DNA from: JANXQE01 sp035651635
GTDB lineage: Bacteria > Verrucomicrobiota > Verrucomicrobiia > Limisphaerales > UBA8199
DNA length: 28,684 nt
Assembly: GCA_035651635.1 (NCBI GenBank)
Contig: DASRFK010000121.1
Span: forward strand, 1-28,684
Reading direction: 5' to 3'
This document shows positions 7,529-15,700 of this stretch, piece by piece (position 1 is the first letter of the stretch; each line of letters begins with the position of its first letter). The translations under genes and the position numbers were made by a program. A model generated the notes under the pieces. The model saw nothing but the letters and a program-made list of their open reading frames with translations. It made no database searches and was not told the origin of the DNA.

Positions 7529-8746
7529 TCATTTCATCTGCTCGACCAGCAGCTCGCGAACTCGCCGCTCGTCCGCCACGGCGGCCGTCAGCTTTACCCC
7601 GCGAAAGGTGGCCGACTCGCCCACCCTCGGCACCACGTCCGCCAGGCTCATGAGCAAGCCGCCCATGGTTTCGACCTCGGCCACGTCTCCCAGCGCCGGG
7701 TACTCGCGGCGAAAATCGTCCAGGCGCAGCAGCCCGCTCACCCGCCAACGGCCCGGGGCCAGCTTTTCCATGACTAACCCTTCGGAATCGGATTCCGAAC
7801 GGATTTTCCCGACCATTTCTTCGAGAATATCTTCCATGGTAACAATCCCGGCCGTGCCGCCGAATTCGTCCAACACAATAGCGAGTCCGCGTTGTTGCCG
7901 CTGCAAACTCTTGAGCAGCTGCAGCAGGTTCATCGTCTGCGGGACAAAAGAAGGAAACTCAATGGCATCGGCCAGATCCACGTGAGGATCGAGCAGCAGC
8001 GCCCGGGTGTTGAGGATGCCGACGATCGTATCGGGCGTCTCATCATAGATTGGCAAGCGGCGGTGCTTGTACCGACGGGCCGCTTCGAGCATTTCTTCGA
8101 TCGACAGCTCGTCAGAAATGGCCGCCATTCGCGACCGCGGCTGCATCACTTCCTTGGCCGTCCGCCGATCGAGGCTGATGATTTGCAGGATGATTTCCTT
8201 CTCGGCCTGGGCCAGGGCGCCGTGCTGATAAGCCATTTCGAGCAACTCCTGGTAGTCGGCATCGGTCAACGCGGCCGGGGGCTGGACCGAACGGGGAGTG
8301 ACTGTTTTCAAAATCCACAGATTCAGGCTCTGCGCCACGCGACAGAGAGGCAAACTGAACCGCAGAAACAACGAGAGCGGCGCCGCCACGCGCGTAGCCC
8401 ACTGCTCCGGCTTGCGCACCGCCATGGTTTTGGGGAACACCTCGCACCCGACCAGCAACAGCACCAGCAACAGCACAATGGTTGCGACCGTTGGCCAGCG
8501 GCCTTGCAAGGCCATCCACAAGGCCACCGCTAGCAACGCCGAATTGGCAAACGTGTTCCCCAACACCAGGGCCGCCAGCAAATCCTGCGGTTTGGCCAGC
8601 AACCCCTGCACGATTTTGCCCGAGCGCGGCTGACGCTCCGCCAGTTGCCGAACCTGCCATTTGCTCAAGGAAAATAGCGAGGTTTCCGCGAGCGAGAAAA
8701 AGAAACTTGCTCCGGCAAAAATGAGCACCACCACCACAGCGGCCAT
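7529..8746 (-). CDS. CNNM/CBS/CorC_HlyC membrane protein, first of three
   Basis: This 405-residue HlyC/CorC-family protein is the promoter-proximal gene of the operon. CNNM domain: residues 1 to ~150, with helix 1 VVVVLIFAGASFFFSLAETSLFSL and a VGCEVFPK motif in place of the usual GE-x-x-PK. CBS pair: about 190-310, with VMQPRSRMAAI, RRLPIYDE and the VLDEFGGTAGIVTMEDILEEMVGKI signature. CorC_HlyC domain: the last ~85 residues. The likely role is divalent-cation export or homeostasis at the inner membrane, with CBS domains sensing adenine nucleotides or Mg2+. The ATG at 8746 has no visible Shine-Dalgarno site, but the hydrophobic helix follows at once, so a later start is unlikely. Confidence 0.9.
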   Translation of the reverse strand: MAAVVVVLIFAGASFFFSLAETSLFSLSKWQVRQLAERQPRSGKIVQGLLAKPQDLLAALVLGNTFANSALLAVALWMALQGRWPTVATIVLLLVLLLVGCEVFPKTMAVRKPEQWATRVAAPLSLFLRFSLPLCRVAQSLNLWILKTVTPRSVQPPAALTDADYQELLEMAYQHGALAQAEKEIILQIISLDRRTAKEVMQPRSRMAAISDELSIEEMLEAARRYKHRRLPIYDETPDTIVGILNTRALLLDPHVDLADAIEFPSFVPQTMNLLQLLKSLQRQQRGLAIVLDEFGGTAGIVTMEDILEEMVGKIRSESDSEGLVMEKLAPGRWRVSGLLRLDDFRREYPALGDVAEVETMGGLLMSLADVVPRVGESATFRGVKLTAAVADERRVRELLVEQMK

Positions 8747-8800
8747 GACTGCAGAATGGAATAAACCCGCGTCAAAGGCAATCCGGACGGGTTTGACCCG

Positions 8801-8820
8801 TGTGCATCGGTGTTCATCGG
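8801..8820. repeat. Short tandem repeat TGTGCATCGG/TGTTCATCGG
   Basis: Two 10-base units follow each other directly and differ at one base. The sequence recalls the widespread GTGTTCATC-type intergenic repeats of several environmental phyla, but this copy is short and could be a remnant. It lies between the divergent CNNM operon and the 9006 gene. Confidence 0.4.
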
Positions 8821-8935
8821 CAGTTTTAGCAGGAGCCTGAAGGAGCTTGGCCGGCTGCCGCGTGAACGCGGCGTTCCGGTTTTCGGTCGAGCAATTTCGG
8901 CAAAGCTTTTAGCAAAACTTGAACAGCCTTGAGAT

Positions 8936-8964
8936 TTGACATCCGAGGGAAGGGGCAACATACC
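8936..8964 (+). promoter_or_regulatory. Candidate sigma-70 promoter of the 9006 gene
   Basis: A perfect TTGACA (8936-8941) is followed after 17 bases by CATACC, a poor -10 match. A better ACGT composition (CATAAA at 8968) is too far away to pair with it. The site is 40-70 bases upstream of the ATG at 9006, where a promoter is expected. Confidence 0.35.
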
Positions 8965-9005
8965 TGCCATAAATTTGTTTAACTAATAATTCAGGAGAAT
9001 TCCTT

Positions 9006-9977
9006 ATGAAACACCCGATCCGGCACTGTTCGATTTCGGCCTTCAATCCAGGGCTCTTACTTGCGGTCCTCGTGGCGGCGAGCACGCCAGCGAGAGCCAT
9101 CGATTTGCTGCAACGCTACCCCACTACACTTACCGCGGGCATGCTCGAGCCCACGCAGGCGCAGCCCTGGCAGTTTTTACCGGGTGATATCTACCGCGTC
9201 AGCCAGTTCAGCCTCAAGGTAGGAGATCAGTTGAAAATCGAAACCGGGGCGGCGGATCTCGGAATTGGGCATTGTGCCAATGGCGCCATTTGCGCCATGC
9301 TGATTCCGGTGGAGGGCGGGAAACTCACGCGCCCGGGCGCTTCCGGCCCCGAAGCCATTGCTCACATCTGGCTCCGATTTCATCCGGGCGAAATCAACAA
9401 ACTCTTCCCGGCGGAAACAATTTCGGCGGGCGCCTCGACGGCTGTGATGGGACCGATGCGTTCAATCGCCGCCGGCAAGTTCAGGTCGAGCTATCACGCC
9501 GGGATGAACGCCATGATCCCGGAGCCGAAAGATATGACGGTCGATGTGGATACGAGGGCCGGAGTGCGGCGGTTCTTTATGGTTAATACGCAGGCCAAAA
9601 CGGCGGAATACGTCAATGCGTTCGAACGCCAACCGGTCCGCCTGGCAGGTCACGGTAAAAGCGCCGCCCCGAAGATCCTGTTTACTAAACCGGTCGAGGG
9701 GGCAACTGATGTGGACCCTGGACTCAGGGAAATCACAGTTACTTTCGACCAGGATATGGGCGAGGGATTTTCCTGGACGGGCAGCGGCCCGGAGTTTCCG
9801 CCCTCAGCAGACGGCGAGAAACCTCAATGGCGAGGCAAGCGCACTTGCGTGCTGCCGGTTAAACTGGAAGCGGGGCATCACTACCGCGTGGGCATTAACG
9901 CTCCGAGCTTTCACAACTTTTGCAGCGCCGAAGGCACGGCAGTCGAACCCTCGAGCATCAGTTTCACAACGAAATAA
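9006..9977 (+). CDS. Exported protein with C-terminal Ig-like (Big_5-type) domain
   Basis: This 323-residue protein has a signal peptide at residues 1-31 (basic start, hydrophobic core LLLAVLVAAS, likely cleavage after PARA). The middle part, about 32-215, is unfamiliar: it holds GHCANGAICAMLIPV, two nearby cysteines, and alternating polar and hydrophobic strands. From residue ~220 the pattern KILFTKPVEGATDVDPGLREITVTFDQDM is typical of bacterial Ig-like Big_5 domains and runs to the end (SISFTTK). AGGAGA lies 7 bases before the ATG, which fixes the start well. It is probably periplasmic or surface-attached. The substrate or partner is unknown. It is a single-gene unit converging on the slipin gene. 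Confidence 0.8.
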   Translation: MKHPIRHCSISAFNPGLLLAVLVAASTPARAIDLLQRYPTTLTAGMLEPTQAQPWQFLPGDIYRVSQFSLKVGDQLKIETGAADLGIGHCANGAICAMLIPVEGGKLTRPGASGPEAIAHIWLRFHPGEINKLFPAETISAGASTAVMGPMRSIAAGKFRSSYHAGMNAMIPEPKDMTVDVDTRAGVRRFFMVNTQAKTAEYVNAFERQPVRLAGHGKSAAPKILFTKPVEGATDVDPGLREITVTFDQDMGEGFSWTGSGPEFPPSADGEKPQWRGKRTCVLPVKLEAGHHYRVGINAPSFHNFCSAEGTAVEPSSISFTTK

Positions 9978-9983
9978 GAGGAT

Positions 9984-10053
9984 CACGCCAAGGCGCTCAG
10001 AACGCCAGGATAGGAGAAGCTTTTTCTCTTGGCGATCTTGGCGCCTTGGCGTG
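9984..10053. terminator. Palindromic element, probable bidirectional terminator
   Basis: CACGCCAAGGCGC (9984-9996) and GCGCCTTGGCGTG (10041-10053) are perfect 13-base reverse complements. Inside, CGCCA and TTGGCG copies plus GGAGAA/TTCTCT extend the pairing around a TTTTTC stretch. It stands between the stops of two convergent genes (9977 and 10084), the right place for a shared terminator. The GCCAAG/CTTGGC words suggest it also belongs to a widespread intergenic repeat type. Confidence 0.6.
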
Positions 10054-10083
10054 AAGTGGATTCCTGATCGTCTTGGGTGCGGC

Positions 10084-10863
10084 TCAGGACTTGGGCAAAT
10101 TCTTCAAGAAGGGGCCGAATAAATCGATGGGGATCGGAAGGAAGGTGGTCGTGTTATGTTCGCTGGAAATTTCGCGCATGGTTTGCAGGAAACGCAATTG
10201 CAGCGCGATGGGCTCTTTGCTGATCATGCTCGCCGCCTGGACCATCTTTTCGGCCGCTTGAAACTCCCCTTCGGCATTGACGATCTTGGCGCGCCGTTCC
10301 CGTTCGGCTTCGGCTTGCTTGGCCATGGCGCGCTTCATTCCTTCCGGCAAGGCAACATCCTTGATTTCCACCGAGGTGACTTTCACGCCCCACGGGTCGG
10401 TCTGACGATCGATAATCTCCTGGAGCGTCTGGTTGATCTTGTCCCGATGGGCCAACAAGTCGTCCAACTCTGCTCCTCCGACCACGCTGCGCAAAGTAGT
10501 TTGGGCCACTAACGAAGTGGTTTTCCAAAAATTCTCGACTTTCACCACCGCGGCGACGGGATCGATCACGCGGAAATAAACGACCGCGTCGACCGTGGCG
10601 GGCACATTATCGCGCGTCATCACCTCCTGCTTGGATACGTCGATCGTCACCACGCGCAAATCCATCTTCACCATACGGTCGACGACCGGAATGAGGAAAA
10701 TGACGCCGGGCCCTTTCGCCCCCAGAAGCTTGCCGAGCCGGAAGATGACGCCGCGCTCATACTCGCGCAGGATGCGCAGGGCTTGCGGCAGCACAATTGC
10801 CACCAGGATAAGAATGATAAAGATCGAGGGAATGATTTTGGCCAAGGTTGAAAGTTGATCCAT
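10084..10863 (-). CDS. Slipin (stomatin/prohibitin-like SPFH protein)
   Basis: This 259-residue bacterial slipin has one N-terminal membrane helix (residues ~11-29, IPSIFIILILVAIVLPQAL). An SPFH domain follows at about 30-190: REYERGVIFRLGKLLGAKGPG, DLRVVTIDVSKQEVMTRDNV and the TLRSVVGGAELDDLL segment. A coiled-coil stretch lies at ~190-225 (AKQAEAERERRAKIVNAEGEFQAAEKM). The C-terminus is hydrophobic (TTTFLPIPIDLFGPFL), the kind of tail that NfeD-type proteases cut in the archaeal PH1510/PH1511 pair. Slipins oligomerise in membrane microdomains. The gene follows nfeD by 36 bases on the same strand, the classic arrangement, so a shared transcript and partner role are likely. No strong ribosome binding site is visible. 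Confidence 0.95.
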   Translation of the reverse strand: MDQLSTLAKIIPSIFIILILVAIVLPQALRILREYERGVIFRLGKLLGAKGPGVIFLIPVVDRMVKMDLRVVTIDVSKQEVMTRDNVPATVDAVVYFRVIDPVAAVVKVENFWKTTSLVAQTTLRSVVGGAELDDLLAHRDKINQTLQEIIDRQTDPWGVKVTSVEIKDVALPEGMKRAMAKQAEAERERRAKIVNAEGEFQAAEKMVQAASMISKEPIALQLRFLQTMREISSEHNTTTFLPIPIDLFGPFLKNLPKS

Positions 10864-10899
10864 AAGGTGTCGGGTTGATGTTTCGGTAAAAGGCCGAGT

Positions 10900-12177
10900 C
10901 TAGCTCAGCTTTGGTTTTACTTTCAGGGTTAAGCCGGTGATATCCACAATTTGCACGACCTGTCCGGCCTCGACGGGTGTGTCACTCACAGCGTTCCAAT
11001 ATGCGCCTTCAAAAAAGACCTTACCGCCTTGTGCATCGATGTGACCCAGAGCCGGGACCGTCCGGCCAAGCATCGCTTCTTTGCCGGTGCGCACCGGCAA
11101 CGCCTGGGCCCGCAAGCCTTGTCCAACCACGAAAATGAAAAACAAAGCGGTCACGACGGTGGCTGGAATAATATAAACCAGCGACAAACGGAAGGTGGGA
11201 TCTGCTCGATTGAACAGCATCAAGGCGCCGAGGAAGAATGCTATGATCCCGCCGCCCGTCAAAATCCCATGGGTCGGCGCGAACACGTCGATCACGAACA
11301 ACACCGCCGCCAACCCGATCAGGGCCAGGCCCGCTAAATTGATCGGCAAAATGGAGGCCATGTACAAAGCCAGGATCAGGGCAATTCCTCCGACCACGCC
11401 GGGTAAGATTGCGCCAGGACTGCTTAATTCCCCAATAATTCCGTACATCGCCGCCAACATCAGCAGCAACATCACTTCCGGGCGCCAGAGCAACTGAAAC
11501 ACGTGCTCCCGCGCCAACATCGGGATCGGCGTAATGGCGGCTCCTATGGTGTCCAGCGATTTGCCATTCACCTCGCGCCCATTCAGCTGGGATAAAAGAT
11601 CGGGGATGTCTTTGGCGATCAGATCGATCACCTTCATGTCCAGTGCCTGCTCGGCGGTAATGGATTCGCTATTCACGACGGATTCCCTGGCCCACTCCAC
11701 ATTGCGGCCACGTTTCTCGGCGATCGCCTGGATATAAGTGCTCGCGTACTTTTCCAGCTTTTGCTTCATCATACTGTCCATCTTTTCTTCGCCGCCGCCT
11801 CCCATCGATACCGGATGGGCCGCACCAATGCTGGTGTGCGGCGCCATGGCAGCCACGTCAGCGGCTAAAGTGATGAAACAACCCGCGCTGGCCGCATTGC
11901 CTCCTGTTGGCGCAACATAGACGACCACCGGCACCTGTGAAGCGTAGATTTTTTGAACGATTTGCTTGGTGGATTCGAGCAAGCCTCCGGGTGTGTCCAG
12001 TTGAATAATCAGGCAGGTCTCTTGGTGAGCCGCAGCCGTATCAATCGCACGCGCAATGTAGCTGGCTGTTGCCGGCCCAATTGCGCTATTCACCTGGATT
12101 AGCCCCACACTGCCGGCTTGCGCCGAAAGGGCCAGATTTGTCGCCAGGACCAGAAGGATCGACCACCAGTGGCGCAT
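10900..12177 (-). CDS. nfeD: NfeD / membrane-bound ClpP-class serine protease
   Basis: This 425-residue protein has a signal peptide or first helix (residues ~4-20). A ClpP-like protease domain spans about 25-225, with GGNAASAG placing the nucleophile at S97, and K138 or K140 as candidate base. Four or five membrane helices follow at about 235-345 (MLLLMLAAMYGIIGEL, VVGGIALILALYMASIL, GLALIGLAAVLFVIDVFAP and beyond). The C-terminal NfeD OB-fold domain covers about 350-425 (LGRTVPALGHIDAQGGKVFFEGAYWNA). This is the long NfeD type found next to slipins. The frame stays open for 106 more codons upstream, but that part is a transposase remnant plus repeat DNA. The ATG at 12177, just before the hydrophobic segment, is the right start. 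GGAA upstream is a weak ribosome site. Confidence 0.93.
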   Translation of the reverse strand: MRHWWSILLVLATNLALSAQAGSVGLIQVNSAIGPATASYIARAIDTAAAHQETCLIIQLDTPGGLLESTKQIVQKIYASQVPVVVYVAPTGGNAASAGCFITLAADVAAMAPHTSIGAAHPVSMGGGGEEKMDSMMKQKLEKYASTYIQAIAEKRGRNVEWARESVVNSESITAEQALDMKVIDLIAKDIPDLLSQLNGREVNGKSLDTIGAAITPIPMLAREHVFQLLWRPEVMLLLMLAAMYGIIGELSSPGAILPGVVGGIALILALYMASILPINLAGLALIGLAAVLFVIDVFAPTHGILTGGGIIAFFLGALMLFNRADPTFRLSLVYIIPATVVTALFFIFVVGQGLRAQALPVRTGKEAMLGRTVPALGHIDAQGGKVFFEGAYWNAVSDTPVEAGQVVQIVDITGLTLKVKPKLS

Positions 12178-12261
12178 AACATTTCCGTCAGTTATTATTA
12201 TAGCAGCCCCTTGTAGCAGAGCAATATATAATAAGTCCCGCCGCGGCGCGGGCTTCCTGCC

Positions 12262-12495
12262 CTGCAGCAACTTCCGATCACGTGCTGACTGCCAGTTTTG
12301 GCTGAAGACGTGCTCCAGGTTCAAGCCGCTGTTTTTTTGAACGTTGAAGCCTTCCTTTTCGATTTTTTGCCGCAACCGGCCGACTTGGTCGGCGATAGCG
12401 ATGACCGAATCCCGGTTGACCGGTAAGTTGGTCAACCAGGCAAAAGTAGTTTTTTCACCGGTGGGAGAGGTTTCCTCGCAAAGAATGGCACCCAA
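12262..12495 (-). pseudogene. Transposase remnant (C-terminal DDE region)
   Basis: About 78 codons read like the C-terminal catalytic part of a DDE transposase. The segment FAWLTNLPVNRD is followed by GRLRQKIEKEGFNVQK, corresponding to the R-x3-E...K block that carries the third catalytic acid, and then LEHVFSQNW. Nothing of the N-terminal or central domain is left in frame, and an in-frame stop lies about 11 codons upstream. By chance it reads through into nfeD without a stop, which creates a false fusion. It marks an old insertion upstream of the nfeD operon. Confidence 0.6.
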
Positions 12496-12759
12496 GGTCC
12501 AGGAGCGATGCCCTTCCCCCGCACTCTTTCAACTGCGCAATCTGCGGCGATAGGAATGTGTCGATCGTCCTTACAAAAAAGTTGTGGGGTTCGCCCCATG
12601 AAGCGGGCCGGTGGCCCGCCGGGAGATAGGGCGGCCCGGTATTCCCAGGCCTTTCGGCCTGGGCTGGTATGAGGAACGCCTTTGGCGCTCGGGCTGGAAC
12701 TCCATGTTCCACCAATCGTCACCTCCTGGCCGATTGGCGAGACGCCGGAACTCCCGGAG
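12496..12759. repeat. Hairpin repeat cluster upstream of nfeD
   Basis: Several stems occur close together: GCGGGCC-GGT-GGCCCGC (12603-12619), CCCAGGCC-TTTC-GGCCTGGG (12644-12663) and CGCC-TTT-GGCG (12674-12684). With the transposase remnant they fill the 582 bases between nfeD and the S53 peptidase gene. No gene is called; antisense frames across the region have repeat-like composition. Because the S53 gene ends at 12760, one of the stems may serve as its terminator. Confidence 0.6.
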
Positions 12760-15700
12760 TTAATCAGTTCGCACGCGATAGAAGCGGCTGCCGGTTGGTG
12801 AGTTGGTGTCCGGTAGTACCAGAATACCTCCGGTCCCGACGGTCCAGTTTCCGGCCGGAGTCCAGGAGGAATCCGTCAAAGCATTCTTGTACTCCAGCAG
12901 ATAGTTCAAGCCCGACACGCTGGACACGGAGAGAGAAAAACCGGACGGACTGGCGACGGCATTTTGGGCCAGCGGCGGAACCAGTATTTTTAGAGAAGCC
13001 GGAGTGCTGACATTGGTCCCGGCGGCGTTGCTGACCAGCAAAGCGTAGCTGCCCGCCTGGCTGAGCTGAACACTGGTCAACTGCAACCCGTTGGTGGTCG
13101 CGCCCGTCAACGGAGAGCCGTTGAAACTCCATTGATAGCTCAAGGGGCCGCTGCCGGCAGCGGCCGCATAAAACGAGACCGTTCCCCCAACGAGGCTCAC
13201 CTGGTTGCTGGGCTGGGTTAGTATCGTTGGCGGGACCAGGACGATCAACTGCGCAACCGCGCTGGTGATCGAGCCGGCTGCATTGGCGACAACAACGCTG
13301 TAGCTACCGCCCGCGCTCACCTGGGCATTATTGATGGCGAGCAAATTCGAGTTAGCTCCGACTGCGTTGGTCCCGTTAAACCACCATTGATACGCGAACG
13401 GTGCGGTGCCGGCAGCGCTTACCTGGAAGGCAGCGCTCGCACCGGAAATGACGGTTTGGTTGGTGGGCTGAACATTGATCGAAGGTGGTATGATAACGGT
13501 CAATTGAGCCAAGGCGCTGGTCACGACGCCAAAGCTGTTGGTGATGACCACATCGTAGCTGCCGGCATTTCCAGAGGCAGCCTGGCTGACGATATAGTTG
13601 GTGCCCGCACCGCCGGCCAGGGGCGTTCCATTAAACCGCCACTGGTAGGTAAGTGGCGTAGTGCCGTCGGCGCTCACGCTAAAGCCGGCATTCTGCCCTT
13701 GCGTGACTGTGAGACTGCCCGGGTCCTGCGTGACGGTCGGGGGGATTCCCACGACTAGCGTGGCCACGAGGCTGGTGACGAAACCGGCGGTGTTCGTCAC
13801 GACGACGCTATAGCCTCCGGCCGCGGTGACCTGGACATTGGTAAGACAAAGGACATTGGTATTGCCGCCAACAACATTGGTATTGTTGAACCACCACTGA
13901 TAGGCCAGTGGCGAGCTGCCGGTGGCACTAACCTGGAACATCACGTTACTGCCCGCACTAACAGTTTGGTTGGTCGGCTGTGCGGAGATCGATGGGGGAA
14001 CGACCACAGTTAATTGGCCCACGGCGCTGGTGATCGAGCCGTAGGCATTGCTGATTACGGCGTCGTAAGCTCCCGCGTCGCCCGTCCCTACCGCGCCAAT
14101 AAAGTAATTCGTTCCGACGCCACCGGGCAATGCCACCCCATTCAGCCGCCATTGATAACTGATTGGGGCGGTGCCGCTGCCCATGACGGTGAAGGTTGCG
14201 CTCCGGCCTTGAATTACAGTGAGGCTGACCGGCTGCTGCGAAACTCCGGCTGGAACTCCAATGCTCAGGGTTGCCACGGCGCTGGTGATCGCACCCGCCG
14301 AATTGGTGATCACCACCTGGTAAGTACCGGCCTGGGCCGCTTGGGCGCCGGTAATGACCAGCGCATTTGAGTTTATACCAACCGCATTGGTGCCATTAAA
14401 CCACCATTGATAACTCAGCGGAGCGGTCCCCGAGGCAAGCACCTGGAACAGCGCGTCAGTTCCCGCCGCCACAATTTGGTTCGTGGGTTGACTACTGATA
14501 CTCGGCGGCACTAGAACCGTTAATTGCGCGACCGAACTGGTAACGGCCCCGTAAGGATTGCTCACGACCACGTCATAGTTGCCGGCGTTGGCGGAACTAG
14601 TCCCGAAAACCGTATAGCTGCTGGCCGTCGCACCCGCGACAGGCGTCGAGGCGAATCGCCATTGGTAGCCCAAAGGCGCATCGCCGGAAGCGGCTACATT
14701 GAAGGAGGCGTTTTGGCCTTGAATGATCACCAGGCTGGTCGGCGGGTTCGTTATGCCCGGCGGAATCCCGACCGTTAAAGTGGCCACGCTGCTCGTAATC
14801 GCTCCCGCGCTGTTCGTGATCACCACATTGTAGGCACCGGCTTGGCTCGGCTGCACATTGTTCAACCCAAGAATATTGGTGCTCGTGCCAAGAGCATTGG
14901 TTCCATTGAACCACCACTGATAACTGAGTGGCGCCGTGCCGGACGCATTTACCTGGAAACTCAAGTTCGCCCCGGAAATCACGGTCTGATTCGTCGGCTG
15001 GGTAGTGATCGCCGGAGGAATCAGAACGGTCAACTGGGCGACGGTGCTGGTAGCGCTTCCTGCACCATTGCTGGCGACGAACTGATAATTCCCGGCCTGC
15101 GCAGTCTGAACATTGGTTAAGCCAAGAGCCGTACCCGTCTGCCCCGGGATGACCGCTCCGCCAAAGAACCACTGATAATTCAGCGGCGCACTTCCCGAAG
15201 CGGCCGCCTGGAAGGTGACATTGCTGCCGAGCACCACGCTTTGGCTAGCCGGCTGCAGCGTGATGGCTGGCGGAACAAGGACTGTCAGAGTGGCGACGGA
15301 ACTGGTCACCGCTCCGGCGGAATTGGTAACGACCACGCAATAATTTCCCGCCTGGTTGGTTTGCACGCCGGTTAAAGCCACGCTGCTGGAAGTGGCCCCG
15401 CTCAACGGTGCGCCGGCAAACATCCATTGAAAACTCAGTGGCGCCGTTCCCGTCGCACCAACTTGAAAGACCGTGTTCGAACCGAGCGAAACCGTTTGAT
15501 TGGTGGGCTGCCCGGTAATCGAAGGAGGAATCAAAACGGTCAGCGTGGCCACCGTGCTGGTGACCGAACCCACGGAGTTGGTCACGACGACCGCGTAATT
15601 ACCCGCCTGATTGGGTTGAACGTTGGTCAACGAAAGGCTCGAGACGGTGGCGCCGGCCAATGGGTTTCCGCCAAAGGTCCACAGATAACTCAGCGGAACA

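Noticed and set aside
6859..8533. Long plus-strand open frames (e.g. 6859-7653, 7892-8533)
   Set aside because: They are GC-driven antisense shadows of the CNNM genes, rich in Arg, Gln and Pro and without motifs.
12455..12715. LLDLGC word resembling a methyltransferase motif on the minus strand
   Set aside because: It is a single short word in a frame that crosses hairpin repeats, with no other methyltransferase motifs.
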